A DNA stretch of 64,000 nt from Eubacteriales bacterium (GTDB lineage Bacteria > Bacillota > Clostridia > Lachnospirales > Lachnospiraceae). Made by a program: the position numbers and the translations under genes. Of this stretch, positions 45,727-54,541 are shown in pieces. The notes under the pieces were generated by a model, which saw nothing but the letters and a program-made list of their open reading frames with translations, searched no databases and was not told where the DNA came from. The stretch spans positions 1-64,000 of the forward strand of contig JAUNSV010000002.1 of the NCBI GenBank assembly GCA_030539055.1. The letters are read 5' to 3'. The first letter of the stretch is position 1. Every line of letters begins with the position of its first letter.

Positions 45727-46600
45727 ATTCGCTCACAAATGACCTTATTCCAAATTTATTTTGAACCAATTTATATAATAATTCTTTTTCATCTTCCTCT
45801 TTTCCAGAAAATCCTAAATAAAGTACACTCCCTTGCAAGGTAATGTCTTGTACTAATTCCTCTCTTTTCAAAAAAGAAATAATATTATTATAATCTGAAT
45901 CAATTTCTATAATTAATTTTTTTTGAAAAATTGATGTTTTTATTATATCTTTAATCGCACCATATTCACTTATTTTTGTGTGTTCCAAAATGCCTATATG
46001 AGTACAAAAATTTCTTACTTCTGAAAATTGATGTGATGTAAGTATAATAATTTTACCCTCTTCTCTCAAATCGTGTAATATACTTATAAATTCTTCTTTA
46101 GAAAAAGCATCTAATCCGTCTAGTGGCTCATCTAAAATAAAAATATCTGGATTTGCTATTAGTACTCTTGCCAAAGCTACAATTGCTTTTGTTCCTTTAG
46201 AAAAAGTATCTACTAATTCTTCTTTTCTATTTTCTAAATATAATTTCTTTAGTACCTTATCTACTTTATTTTTTCCTCTTATTCCATAATAAGAATAACA
46301 ATTTGCATAAAAAATTAAATATTCATATAGTGTATAATTTGTTTCGCTTTCAAATCTATCTGAAATATATCCAATTTTTTTTATTTTATTCCTTTTTATA
46401 TCCTTGATTTTTATTCCATCTATTAATATCTCTCCTTCATCCTTTTCGATTAGAGAAAGTAATAATTTAAGCATTGTAGTTTTTCCTGCACCATTTCTTC
46501 CAATAAGTGCAAAAATAGAAGCATCTTCTATTTTAAAAGATACATTTTGCAAAACAATATTATCAAAAAAAGATTTTTTTACATTAATAAATTCAATCAT
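45704..46600 (-). CDS. ABC transporter ATPase (CcmA/GldA-like)
   Basis: A 298-residue ATPase. Walker A is GRNGAGKTT (about residue 34), the Q-loop region is KIGYISDRFESETNYTLYEY, the signature is degenerate (TFSKGTKAIVALARVL, with SKG instead of SGG), Walker B is IFILDEPLDGLD and the switch His is in LTSHQF. The C-terminal 80 residues form an extra beta domain seen in export-type ATPases. Its ATG overlaps the stop of the 783-residue gene (TAATG). Drives the GldF-like permease. Confidence 0.88.
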   Translation of the reverse strand: MIEFINVKKSFFDNIVLQNVSFKIEDASIFALIGRNGAGKTTMLKLLLSLIEKDEGEILIDGIKIKDIKRNKIKKIGYISDRFESETNYTLYEYLIFYANCYSYYGIRGKNKVDKVLKKLYLENRKEELVDTFSKGTKAIVALARVLIANPDIFILDEPLDGLDAFSKEEFISILHDLREEGKIIILTSHQFSEVRNFCTHIGILEHTKISEYGAIKDIIKTSIFQKKLIIEIDSDYNNIISFLKREELVQDITLQGSVLYLGFSGKEEDEKELLYKLVQNKFGIRSFVSEYEHNYDF

Positions 46601-48951
46601 TATGCTTCATCCTTTTTCTCAAGTACTCTAAATGTAGGTAAATAAATTGGTCTATAGAACATATCTTTACTATATTGCTCAAATCTTACTCGTATACTAT
46701 TTGCTGGAGATAAATAATCATTTAATTGTTCTTTTTTTATTTCATTTGTTCCTATCAAATCATAATTTAATGTATTCCTATTATAAAAATAAATTTTACC
46801 ATCAAATGGAACTGTGTAATCTAGAGCATCTTTTGGCATTTCTATATTATCTATAAAAAGTTTTTCTATAGTACGATTTGAATTAAAATAGTATTCGTTC
46901 TCTACAGGAGTATCTCCGCTTATTGTATTATCGACTATATTATAATTACCATTTATTTTTCTTGCTTCCTTTGCTAATGAAAGCGATTCATAATAATTTT
47001 TTGATTCTCTTGATACATTAGCATCTTTTGATAAAAATGTTATTCCCTCTATGTCTTCTAAATCATTATCAATAAGTGTGGATATATCATTATCTTGTAT
47101 AAATCCCATTATTTTTGCATTGCTATAAAAACCTGTAATATGTGTGTCCAAATAATGCTTTATTATTTTATTATTAGGATAATCTCCCAAAGCTTCAGAC
47201 ATTTGATAATTATTCATTATAGGCATATCTATAAAAGTAAAATTATCTATATTTATTGATTCTCCTGCTTTTAAGTCTCCTATTTTTATTATGCCATTAA
47301 AAAATACTAATGATAAATCTGTAATATCATAATTCATATTATTTTTTATATAACCACTTGGCACATTATTGTATATATCAATAGAACTTTCTATATTATA
47401 ATTTTGTTCATTAACTGATTTTTTTGTTGCACTCATAAAAGAAGAAAAGAATGGTTCTTTGCTATGTATTATTACATTATTTTTTTCATTGGTATTAGAA
47501 ATTACAGTCTTATTTATACTTGTATTATTTATATCTTCTTTAGAAATATTTTTATTAATATTGCCAATTAATACATTTATATCTGTTCCTATATCTGTAG
47601 TATATTTATACTCTCCCTCTTCTGGAGTCCTAATATTGAACATTATTTTTTCTTCTGCAGATGTATCTGTCAATTCTATGGTTTTTACAAAAGTAACAAA
47701 ATTATTTTGCTTTCTAGAATTAGAAAAAAATATAATTATGATTATTACAAATATAAATGAAGTAAAAATCATTGTCATAATATAATAATGTCTTCGATAC
47801 TTATGTGTATAAAAAATAATAATAGCTATTAAATTTATAAACAAATATATGCCACATATTATCATTACCATACTCATATTGGGTAGCAAAGATGATTCTA
47901 CTATATTTATAAGCTCAGATATTGTTTCTAAATCATTATTTGATCTTGTACCAGCTGAAAGCTGATAAGAGTATAATCTTGTTTGACCAATTATTTTAGA
48001 TAAAAAATCATTTATTATTTCTGGATGACTATCTACATAATTAGCAATATCTCCAAAAGAAAAAGTTGCATTGGAAAGAATCCCCGCACCAATAGACTTG
48101 TTTCTAAGTAGTTGCACTCCATCTATTTCTTCTATTATTGTATTTCCATCAAAATCATAATTTGTCAAATTTAATTCTATTTCATCTCCATAAGGTACTA
48201 AAAGAGATGAATTGATTGCAAAATTAACTTTCTTAGTATATGTGTTTACTGGTGAAGTTAAATATGTTTCAAAAATATTTGGTATAGCTTCCATTCCATC
48301 GCTTCCTGTCCCTAGTATTACTATGCCTCCACCGTGTATGAAGTTAAAAATATTTCTCTCCAACTCCCCAGCTAAATTTGAGCAATCATAATCTGATATT
48401 AGTAGAATGTCTAAGCTATCAAATATTGAAAGATTTCTTTGCAATTTTCTTTTATCTAAATTAATTACTTTTGTTTTTATAGAGTTATTACTTATATTTA
48501 CTTTGTCAAAATAATCTAACTTCCATGGAGTATCAGACAATATTCCAATAATAATATCTGTATCCAAACTTTGTACATCTATATTTAATTGTTCCTCTGT
48601 TATTAATTCCTTTTTGTCATTTAATATTTGAATTAATAAATTATTAATATTTGATCCAATTGAAAGAGAAATATTTTTATATACTATAGAATCAGCCATC
48701 ATTTCTAGCTCGTATTCATATTGAGCTAATGAATACTCTTTATCATACATATATACTTCTATATATCCTAAAAATGGACTCTTTTCTCTATTTTCTATTA
48801 TTAGCTCTATTGGTAATTTTTTTCCTGCTTTTGCTTGATTATCTACACCATAAGTCAAATCAAAGCGAATATCTGCTGCTTTAGTTGGAATAGTAAATAG
48901 TACAATAATAAAAATTAATACTATTAAATTTTTGATTATATTTTTTTTCAT
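46600..48951 (-). CDS. Membrane-anchored 783-residue partner of an ABC system, GldG-like in position
   Basis: I do not recognise a named family. A signal peptide (KNLIVLIFIIVLFTIPTKA) precedes an extracellular domain of about 330 residues: an Ig-like beta part (KLPIELIIENREKSPFLGYIEVYM) and an alpha/beta part reminiscent of class I amidotransferase-like folds (DILLISDYDCSNL, FNFIHGGGIVILGTGSDG). Two membrane helices lie near 355-410, followed by a second extracellular beta-rich domain to the end. It overlaps the histidine kinase gene by four bases and the ATPase by one. The layout resembles ABC systems with an auxiliary GldG-type protein; it may couple envelope remodelling to the transporter, which is inference only. 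Confidence 0.75.
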   Translation of the reverse strand: MKKNIIKNLIVLIFIIVLFTIPTKAADIRFDLTYGVDNQAKAGKKLPIELIIENREKSPFLGYIEVYMYDKEYSLAQYEYELEMMADSIVYKNISLSIGSNINNLLIQILNDKKELITEEQLNIDVQSLDTDIIIGILSDTPWKLDYFDKVNISNNSIKTKVINLDKRKLQRNLSIFDSLDILLISDYDCSNLAGELERNIFNFIHGGGIVILGTGSDGMEAIPNIFETYLTSPVNTYTKKVNFAINSSLLVPYGDEIELNLTNYDFDGNTIIEEIDGVQLLRNKSIGAGILSNATFSFGDIANYVDSHPEIINDFLSKIIGQTRLYSYQLSAGTRSNNDLETISELINIVESSLLPNMSMVMIICGIYLFINLIAIIIFYTHKYRRHYYIMTMIFTSFIFVIIIIIFFSNSRKQNNFVTFVKTIELTDTSAEEKIMFNIRTPEEGEYKYTTDIGTDINVLIGNINKNISKEDINNTSINKTVISNTNEKNNVIIHSKEPFFSSFMSATKKSVNEQNYNIESSIDIYNNVPSGYIKNNMNYDITDLSLVFFNGIIKIGDLKAGESINIDNFTFIDMPIMNNYQMSEALGDYPNNKIIKHYLDTHITGFYSNAKIMGFIQDNDISTLIDNDLEDIEGITFLSKDANVSRESKNYYESLSLAKEARKINGNYNIVDNTISGDTPVENEYYFNSNRTIEKLFIDNIEMPKDALDYTVPFDGKIYFYNRNTLNYDLIGTNEIKKEQLNDYLSPANSIRVRFEQYSKDMFYRPIYLPTFRVLEKKDEA

Positions 48952-50093
48952 ATTTCTTTTATATTTTCTTCTTTTAAATCCAAATTTAATGGAAGTCTTA
49001 CAATAAATCTAGTTCCTTTTTCATCAGATAAAACATTTATTGATCCATTGTGCATATCTGTAATGCTTTTTGCTATAGCAAGACCTAATCCTGTACCACC
49101 TGTAGTTGTTTGACGAGCTTCATCTACTCTATAAAATTTATCAAATATTTTATTTATATCCTCTTTTTTTATTAATTTTCCAAAATTTATGACTTCTATT
49201 TTTACTATGTCTTGATTTATATCTTTATCTATTTTTACTTCAATTCTTTTTCCATCTGAACCATATTTTATGGCATTTGAAAACAAGTTTTCAAATAGTC
49301 TTGCTATTAAATTGCCATCCACTTGTATAACTATACTTTGTTCGTTTGATACAATTGTGTATTTTAAATTATTTTTTTCAAATAAAGGATATGTTTCATC
49401 TAACAATTGTTGCATTAATTTTACTATATCTACTTCTTGTAAGTGGACATTTTCTTTTCCATAAGTAAGTTTTGTATATGAGAATAATTCTTCAATTAAA
49501 TTTTGTAATCTTTTTGATTTGCTATATACTATATCAATATATTTTTTTTCTTCATCTGTATTATCGTTTGATTTTATTAATTCCAAATATCCTAGAATTG
49601 ATGTAAGTGGAGTACGCAAATCATGTGCAATATTTGTAATTAACTCGTTTTTTGTTTTTTCTGATTCTCTTTCGCTCTCCATTAACTTTCTTGTTCTATC
49701 TATCATCTTATTAATATTGTTTGCAAGATAAGCAAATTCTGAAGAATCATCTATGTTTAGTTTGGTTTGAAAATTACCATTTGATATTTTTTCAATAGAA
49801 TTTATTATTAAATATATTTTATTTATACTATTTCTTTCCAATATTAAAAAAGAAATCATAAAAATGATTATTCCAATAATAAAGTATATTACTATCATAT
49901 AAGCATTTGTTGATAAAAAAATTGCTATAGGATTATCTAAACCATTTATTTTTTCTTGAAGCGTTACAATTTTTGATATATTATAAACTAAAAACAACTC
50001 AAAAATAATTGCTATTATACTTGATATAACAACATTAATTACTAAATTTGTATAATGAGTTTTATAATAATTATTTCTCAATCTTATATCCAA
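48948..50093 (-). CDS. VanS-like sensor histidine kinase
   Basis: A 381-residue kinase. Two membrane helices (about 15-40 and 68-88) enclose a short extracytoplasmic loop. A HAMP-like linker (INSIEKISNGNFQTKL) leads to the HisKA domain with the phosphorylated His in NIAHDLRTPLTSILGYLELI (about residue 162). The HATPase domain has N-box FENLFSNAIKYG, then FDKFYRVDEARQTTTGGTGLGLAIAK (F and G boxes). The frame starts with TTG (50093; a second TTG at 50081 is possible), inside the end of the regulator gene. The domain architecture matches VanS-type kinases sensing envelope stress; the signal is unknown. Confidence 0.88.
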   Translation of the reverse strand: MDIRLRNNYYKTHYTNLVINVVISSIIAIIFELFLVYNISKIVTLQEKINGLDNPIAIFLSTNAYMIVIYFIIGIIIFMISFLILERNSINKIYLIINSIEKISNGNFQTKLNIDDSSEFAYLANNINKMIDRTRKLMESERESEKTKNELITNIAHDLRTPLTSILGYLELIKSNDNTDEEKKYIDIVYSKSKRLQNLIEELFSYTKLTYGKENVHLQEVDIVKLMQQLLDETYPLFEKNNLKYTIVSNEQSIVIQVDGNLIARLFENLFSNAIKYGSDGKRIEVKIDKDINQDIVKIEVINFGKLIKKEDINKIFDKFYRVDEARQTTTGGTGLGLAIAKSITDMHNGSINVLSDEKGTRFIVRLPLNLDLKEENIKEI

Positions 50094-50775
50094 CTCCCCA
50101 AACAGTTGTTATTATTTGATCGAAATTTCCTTCTTCTCTTAATTTATTCCTAAGTCTTCTTATATGCACCATTACAGTATTTGTAGCATCGTATGCTTTT
50201 TCTGTCCATACATTTTCAAAAATTTCATCTGTAGAAAAAACTTTACCTGCATTTGATGCTAGTAAATATATAATATTAAATTCTATAGGTGTTAATTTTA
50301 TATCTATGCCATCAATAACAAATTTGTGTGATGATTTATCTATTACAAAATTTCTCATTTCTATTCTAGTTTCTTTTGGGGCACTCTCTCCCTTTAAAGG
50401 ATTTAATTCGTTGAAGCGTCTCAATTGTGCTTTTACTCTTGCTATTAATTCCAAGGGGTTAATAGGTTTAGTAACATAATCATCTGCTCCTATAGATAAT
50501 CCTGTAATCTTATCTTGTTCTGAAACCTTTGCTGTTACCATAATAATAGGAATATTTGATATTTCTCTTATTTTTTTACAAGTTTCTATTCCTCCCATTT
50601 TGGGCATCATAACATCTAAAAGAACTAAGTCAATTTGTTTTTCTTTTATTATTGTTAATGCTTTAAATCCATCCTCTGCTTTAAATACTCTAAAATCATG
50701 ACTGAGTAAGTGTATTTCTATTAATTCAGCTATTTCTTTTTCATCATCAACTACTAATATATCTTTACCATCCAT
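50071..50775 (-). CDS. OmpR/VanR-like response regulator
   Basis: A 234-residue regulator. The receiver domain has ILVVDDEKEIAELI, the phosphoacceptor Asp in LVLLDVMMPKMGG (about residue 54), IIMVTAK and DDYVTKPINPLELIARV (conserved Lys). The C-terminal winged helix begins near residue 135 and has LTPIEFNIIYLLASNAGKVFS and VMVHIRRLRNKL, the OmpR-type recognition helix. AAAGGAG precedes the ATG; the gene overlaps the kinase by 23 bases, so the two are made together. Probable targets are the surrounding envelope genes. Confidence 0.93.
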   Translation of the reverse strand: MDGKDILVVDDEKEIAELIEIHLLSHDFRVFKAEDGFKALTIIKEKQIDLVLLDVMMPKMGGIETCKKIREISNIPIIMVTAKVSEQDKITGLSIGADDYVTKPINPLELIARVKAQLRRFNELNPLKGESAPKETRIEMRNFVIDKSSHKFVIDGIDIKLTPIEFNIIYLLASNAGKVFSTDEIFENVWTEKAYDATNTVMVHIRRLRNKLREEGNFDQIITTVWGVGYKIEK

Positions 50776-50787
50776 AAAATTCTCCTT

Positions 50788-51531
50788 TCAAGAGTCCATT
50801 TCTTTTAGCTTTTTTAGCATATCTAGTATAATTTCTCTTGTATACTTTCCTATATTTTTTTTATCTTCTATTTTCAATTCATTTATATCTATTGCTTCTC
50901 CAATTTGTACATACACTTTTGCTTTTTTAACTTTTGGAAAATGTTTTTCAAATAAATCATCTGTTTTATACATTGCTACGGGAATGATTTTACATCCTGT
51001 TTTTTTTGCTACCTCGAATGATCCCTCTTTGAATGGAAGCATATCAAGTGGATTTTCATTTTTACACCTTGTTCCCTCTGCGAATATCCAAATTGAAATA
51101 CCTTTTTTTACAGTTTCTATAGCATTTATTATTGTTTTAAACTCTTCTCTAATATTTCCTCTATTTATGAAAAGTCCATGAAGTTGTTTATTCCATGAGT
51201 TTAAAATAGGTACTTTTGATATTTCTTTTTTTGCTATAAAACCTGTTGGTGCTTTTACTATGGTATAAGCAAGTAATGTATCTAGTTCTGATCTATGATT
51301 TGCTATATATAAATATGTTTCATTTGTTTTAATATTTTGTTTACCATCTAAGTATAAATCAATACCTGTAATAAATAAAATAATATGTGATACTATTTTA
51401 ACATATTTTAATAATAATATATCTTTTATTTTAGTATTAAAAAATCCAATTAACAATATTATTAAGTAAAATATTTGACCTATTGTTGCAAATACAATCA
51501 AAAATAGTATTTCTATAATTAATCTAATCAT
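50788..51531 (-). CDS. plsC: 1-acyl-sn-glycerol-3-phosphate acyltransferase (PlsC-like)
   Basis: A 247-residue membrane acyltransferase making phosphatidic acid. Two N-terminal hydrophobic helices precede the catalytic HX4D motif NHRSELD (about residue 79). The substrate-binding FINRGN and FAEGTR motifs and a KIIPVAM strand complete the four PlsC blocks. AGAGGG precedes the ATG. It lies between the ABC-2 permease (eight bases upstream) and the response regulator (12 bases downstream), placing lipid synthesis in the same run as surface-glycan export. Chain length and exact acceptor are unknown. Confidence 0.9.
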   Translation of the reverse strand: MIRLIIEILFLIVFATIGQIFYLIILLIGFFNTKIKDILLLKYVKIVSHIILFITGIDLYLDGKQNIKTNETYLYIANHRSELDTLLAYTIVKAPTGFIAKKEISKVPILNSWNKQLHGLFINRGNIREEFKTIINAIETVKKGISIWIFAEGTRCKNENPLDMLPFKEGSFEVAKKTGCKIIPVAMYKTDDLFEKHFPKVKKAKVYVQIGEAIDINELKIEDKKNIGKYTREIILDMLKKLKEMDS

Positions 51532-51539
51532 TTTCCCTC

Positions 51540-52340
51540 TTATATTACATCAGCAAAATGCGGACGCAATTTTTTAAATGTCTTATAACCCAAAATAAAT
51601 AAAATAATTGTTATAAACCAAAAATAAATTGTAAGCACTAATTCATTATTGAATATATCTCCTATCATTGCTTTTCTATATCCTTTTACTATATAATAAA
51701 AAGGATTAAGTTTTATAAGAAGTACCACTATAGGTACTTTATCTATAAACATTGATTCATCGTACATTATAGGGCAAAGCCATATTCCAAATTGAATACA
51801 TATACCAACTATTTGCATCATATCTCTAAAAAACACAATTATAGAAGAAGTAAAATATCCTAATGCAAGAGAAAACATACCACAACAAAAAGAATAATAT
51901 ATTATCATTAGCATATTTGTAGAAAAATGTTGTTTTGTAATTAAAAAAACTAAAAGCATTATTATAACAAAACAAGTATGCACCAATATTGCAGATAATA
52001 ATTTTATAATTGGCAATAATTCTACTTTAAAAACTACTTTTTTTACTAAGAAATTATATTCAAGTAATGACGATGTTTCATGAACTAGTGCTTCTTGAAA
52101 GAAAAACCAAGGCACAATTCCTGGTATAAGCCAAATAACATATGGTACATTTGATACTGGTGGTGTAGCTCTAAATCCTATTTGAAAAATAAATGTATAT
52201 ATTAAAACTGTTACTGTGGGTTGAATAAACATCCATAATACACCAAAATATGATCCCACAAATCTTTTTTTGAAATCATCTTTTGCAAGAATTATTAACA
52301 TTTTTCTTTCTTTATATATTGTTGATATTAGTTCTATCAT
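51540..52340 (-). CDS. Polysaccharide/teichoic-acid-type ABC exporter permease (Wzm/TagG-like)
   Basis: A 266-residue ABC-2 permease. The cytoplasmic start ends KDDFKKRFVGSYFGVLWMFIQP, the classic glycan-exporter entry motif, and six membrane helices follow, with FFFQEALVHETSSLLEYNFLVKKVVF and NPFYYIVKGYRKAMIGD as further family marks. It should be half of a Wzm/Wzt or TagG/TagH pair, yet no matching ATPase gene is adjacent on either side. Upstream is a glycosyltransferase gene (13 bases) and downstream plsC. Cargo unknown. Confidence 0.88.
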   Translation of the reverse strand: MIELISTIYKERKMLIILAKDDFKKRFVGSYFGVLWMFIQPTVTVLIYTFIFQIGFRATPPVSNVPYVIWLIPGIVPWFFFQEALVHETSSLLEYNFLVKKVVFKVELLPIIKLLSAILVHTCFVIIMLLVFLITKQHFSTNMLMIIYYSFCCGMFSLALGYFTSSIIVFFRDMMQIVGICIQFGIWLCPIMYDESMFIDKVPIVVLLIKLNPFYYIVKGYRKAMIGDIFNNELVLTIYFWFITIILFILGYKTFKKLRPHFADVI

Positions 52341-52353
52341 TTTTTGTCCTTAT

Positions 52354-53250
52354 TTAGTAATTATCAATATTATCAAAAAATAAAGGATTCATACTATATT
52401 TTTTGCATTTTTTAATACTAATACTTTTGTAATTTTTGCCTTTTTTGTATCCTAAATATTTACATAAAGAATAAATAAACAATTTGAAAATATTTATAAT
52501 ATCTAATTTTTTTAAAAAATAACAAAATGAATTTTTTACTAACTTCTTTCCCTCATTTATTGATGGAATTGAATCAAAATCTATTTTTATAGAGTATTTT
52601 CTTTTTTCTTCATTCATCATACTTTGAGATACTCCAATATCAAAATTTCTTTTAAAATACTCTTCTAAAGTATAATTATGAGAATGATACACTTTTGCAC
52701 TTGATTTGTAAAGCACCTTGTATCCACTTTGTATAGCTTTGTAAGCATAAAACATATCTTCATTTAATATTACATTATTTTCAAACCCACCTAAGCTTTC
52801 AAAAATATCTCTTTTATAAATTTGGCACACATTAGAGCAAAAATAATTTTTAATACCATATTTTGTTTCTGTATTTTTGTCTTTTATAATATCTTTATCG
52901 CCATAATTAAATTCTCTTGTATATTTTTCTATTGCATTTGTATTGGGATAAGGGATTTGCCTTGCATATGCACAAGATATATTTTTATCACTATTAAGAC
53001 CATTCAATAAGTTTTCTATCAAATACTCATTGTATGGAATAGCATCTTGCGTCATAAAAATAAAATAAGGGGAGGTTGTATTTTTTACTAATTCATTTCT
53101 TGATGTACCATGATTAAATTCTTTTGGATCAATAGTTTCTTTTTCTACAATATTACATTTTATACTTTGCATTTTTAATGATTCTCTTAATGAAAAGTAT
53201 TTTTCATTTGGTTTATAAAGCATTATGAAAACATCTATATTTGTATTCAC
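52354..53250 (-). CDS. Family 2 glycosyltransferase
   Basis: A 298-residue GT-A glycosyltransferase of the rhamnosyltransferase type. The start VDVFIMLYKPNEKYFSLRESL-like strand gives the nucleotide-binding fold, TTSPYFIFMTQDAIPYNEYLIENLL carries the acidic DxD-equivalent (TQDA), and GGFENNVILNEDMFYAYKAIQSG carries the catalytic acidic residues. The C-terminal 60 residues are basic and include a weakly hydrophobic stretch. It overlaps the flippase gene by four bases. It presumably adds a sugar to a surface glycan; donor and acceptor are unknown. Confidence 0.88.
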   Translation of the reverse strand: MNTNIDVFIMLYKPNEKYFSLRESLKMQSIKCNIVEKETIDPKEFNHGTSRNELVKNTTSPYFIFMTQDAIPYNEYLIENLLNGLNSDKNISCAYARQIPYPNTNAIEKYTREFNYGDKDIIKDKNTETKYGIKNYFCSNVCQIYKRDIFESLGGFENNVILNEDMFYAYKAIQSGYKVLYKSSAKVYHSHNYTLEEYFKRNFDIGVSQSMMNEEKRKYSIKIDFDSIPSINEGKKLVKNSFCYFLKKLDIINIFKLFIYSLCKYLGYKKGKNYKSISIKKCKKYSMNPLFFDNIDNY

Positions 53251-54509
53251 ATTCTCTCCTCTTTAGTAATTGAAGATTCTTTCCAAAATAAAGCCAAAAA
53301 TAATAATATCATAATTGTAATATGTGCTATACTAGCACCTATTATACCATATTCATTCACAAAATATAATGATAAACAAATTGATAAAATAAATATAAAA
53401 ATATAAATATATAATATTGATTTTTGTTTATTTTTTATTACTAAAATATAATATGCTAATGAAGACAATGAATAAAACATTCCTGCTATAGTTGAAAGAA
53501 TAATAATTATTTTAGATGTGTTATGCATATCTTTATATGCATAAGAAGTAAAATAATCTAATATTGGTAATGATATTTTTAAACTTAAACTAATAATTAA
53601 TAAAAGCAAAAGTGAAAGCATAATTATTTGAGTATACACTTTTTTTCTTAAGTTTTTATATTCCTTATTGCTTTTTGAATGATAAAATGATGACAACGCT
53701 CCTATATGTGGTCTAATAATAAAACTTGCAAAAACAAATAATAATGAAGATGGCATAAAATATATTGCATAATATCCATTTTGTATGTCGCCTAAAATGT
53801 ATTCGATTGTATATTTGCTTATAGCGAATATAAAAAAATCTAAAAATATTGTTAAAAATAATGGAAGACTTTCTTTAAATAAATTTTTAATTTTATTTTG
53901 ATTATATTTCAAATCATCAAAAAGAAACTTCTTATTAAAACTTGTAATATATGCTACAAGAATTTTCGCAATTAATGCTAAAATAATAGAAATAAATAAA
54001 TTTTTAAATAAAATAATACTTGTTATTAATACAAAATCATATATTATTATTCTAAAAAAAATAGCTTTTCCTGTTAGGTCTAACCTATTCTTTCTTTGCA
54101 TTTCGCAATCATATACATCCATAAATCCCTCAAAAATATTATTGCTTGATAAAATAAACAATATAAGGATTTTTTTTAAAGAATAGTCATTAAATAAAAA
54201 ACAAGATATTAAAAAAATAAATAAAATTAAAATTGATGCTAGAGATGTACACTCTCTATGTTTTTTATACTCAAAAAAAGAATATTGTTTTTCTATATCT
54301 GCAATATGAAGAGATCTTACACCAAAGTATGACAAAATAAAAAAATGCTGTCCCAAAGTAGAAAATCCATAATTAAAAATACCCCCCTCTTCTTTTCCAA
54401 TAAAACTAACTACTACCATTGTAAGTAGTATAGAAGAAAAAGCATATGTAAAAGAACCTATAGCGTACCAAAATGTGTTCTTGTTTAATTTAATTTTAAT
54501 TTTATTCAC
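53247..54509 (-). CDS. Wzx-type oligosaccharide flippase
   Basis: A 420-residue polytopic protein with about 12 hydrophobic segments and a very AT-rich coding sequence. The start NTFWYAIGSFTYAFSSILLTMVVVSFIGKEEGGIF and the length fit polysaccharide-biosynthesis (MOP/MATE-superfamily) flippases; MYDCEMQRKNRLD-like loop DVYDCEMQRKNRLDLTGKA is also seen in that group. It starts with GTG at 54509 with no strong ribosome binding site. It is the first gene of the eleven-gene minus-strand run and would flip a lipid-linked glycan. Confidence 0.8.
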   Translation of the reverse strand: MNKIKIKLNKNTFWYAIGSFTYAFSSILLTMVVVSFIGKEEGGIFNYGFSTLGQHFFILSYFGVRSLHIADIEKQYSFFEYKKHRECTSLASILILFIFLISCFLFNDYSLKKILILFILSSNNIFEGFMDVYDCEMQRKNRLDLTGKAIFFRIIIYDFVLITSIILFKNLFISIILALIAKILVAYITSFNKKFLFDDLKYNQNKIKNLFKESLPLFLTIFLDFFIFAISKYTIEYILGDIQNGYYAIYFMPSSLLFVFASFIIRPHIGALSSFYHSKSNKEYKNLRKKVYTQIIMLSLLLLLIISLSLKISLPILDYFTSYAYKDMHNTSKIIIILSTIAGMFYSLSSLAYYILVIKNKQKSILYIYIFIFILSICLSLYFVNEYGIIGASIAHITIMILLFLALFWKESSITKEERM

Positions 54510-54533
54510 TTTTTTAATTTTTTATGATATAAT
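54505..54533 (+). promoter_or_regulatory. Promoter of the L,D-transpeptidase gene, probably giving a leaderless mRNA
   Basis: Plus-strand TTCACT (54505-54510), a 17-base spacer and a perfect TATAAT (54528-54533). The ATG of the gene begins nine bases after the -10 box, so transcription should start at or within one or two bases of the start codon. No ribosome binding site is visible. The -35 box overlaps the GTG start of the divergent flippase. Confidence 0.55.
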
Positions 54534-54541
54534 TTTTTTTT

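Noticed and set aside
48948-50775. VanRS glycopeptide-resistance cluster
   Set aside because: The kinase and regulator have VanS/VanR-like architecture, but no vanH, vanA or vanX ligase and dipeptidase genes are near; the resemblance is to the general OmpR-type envelope sensor group.
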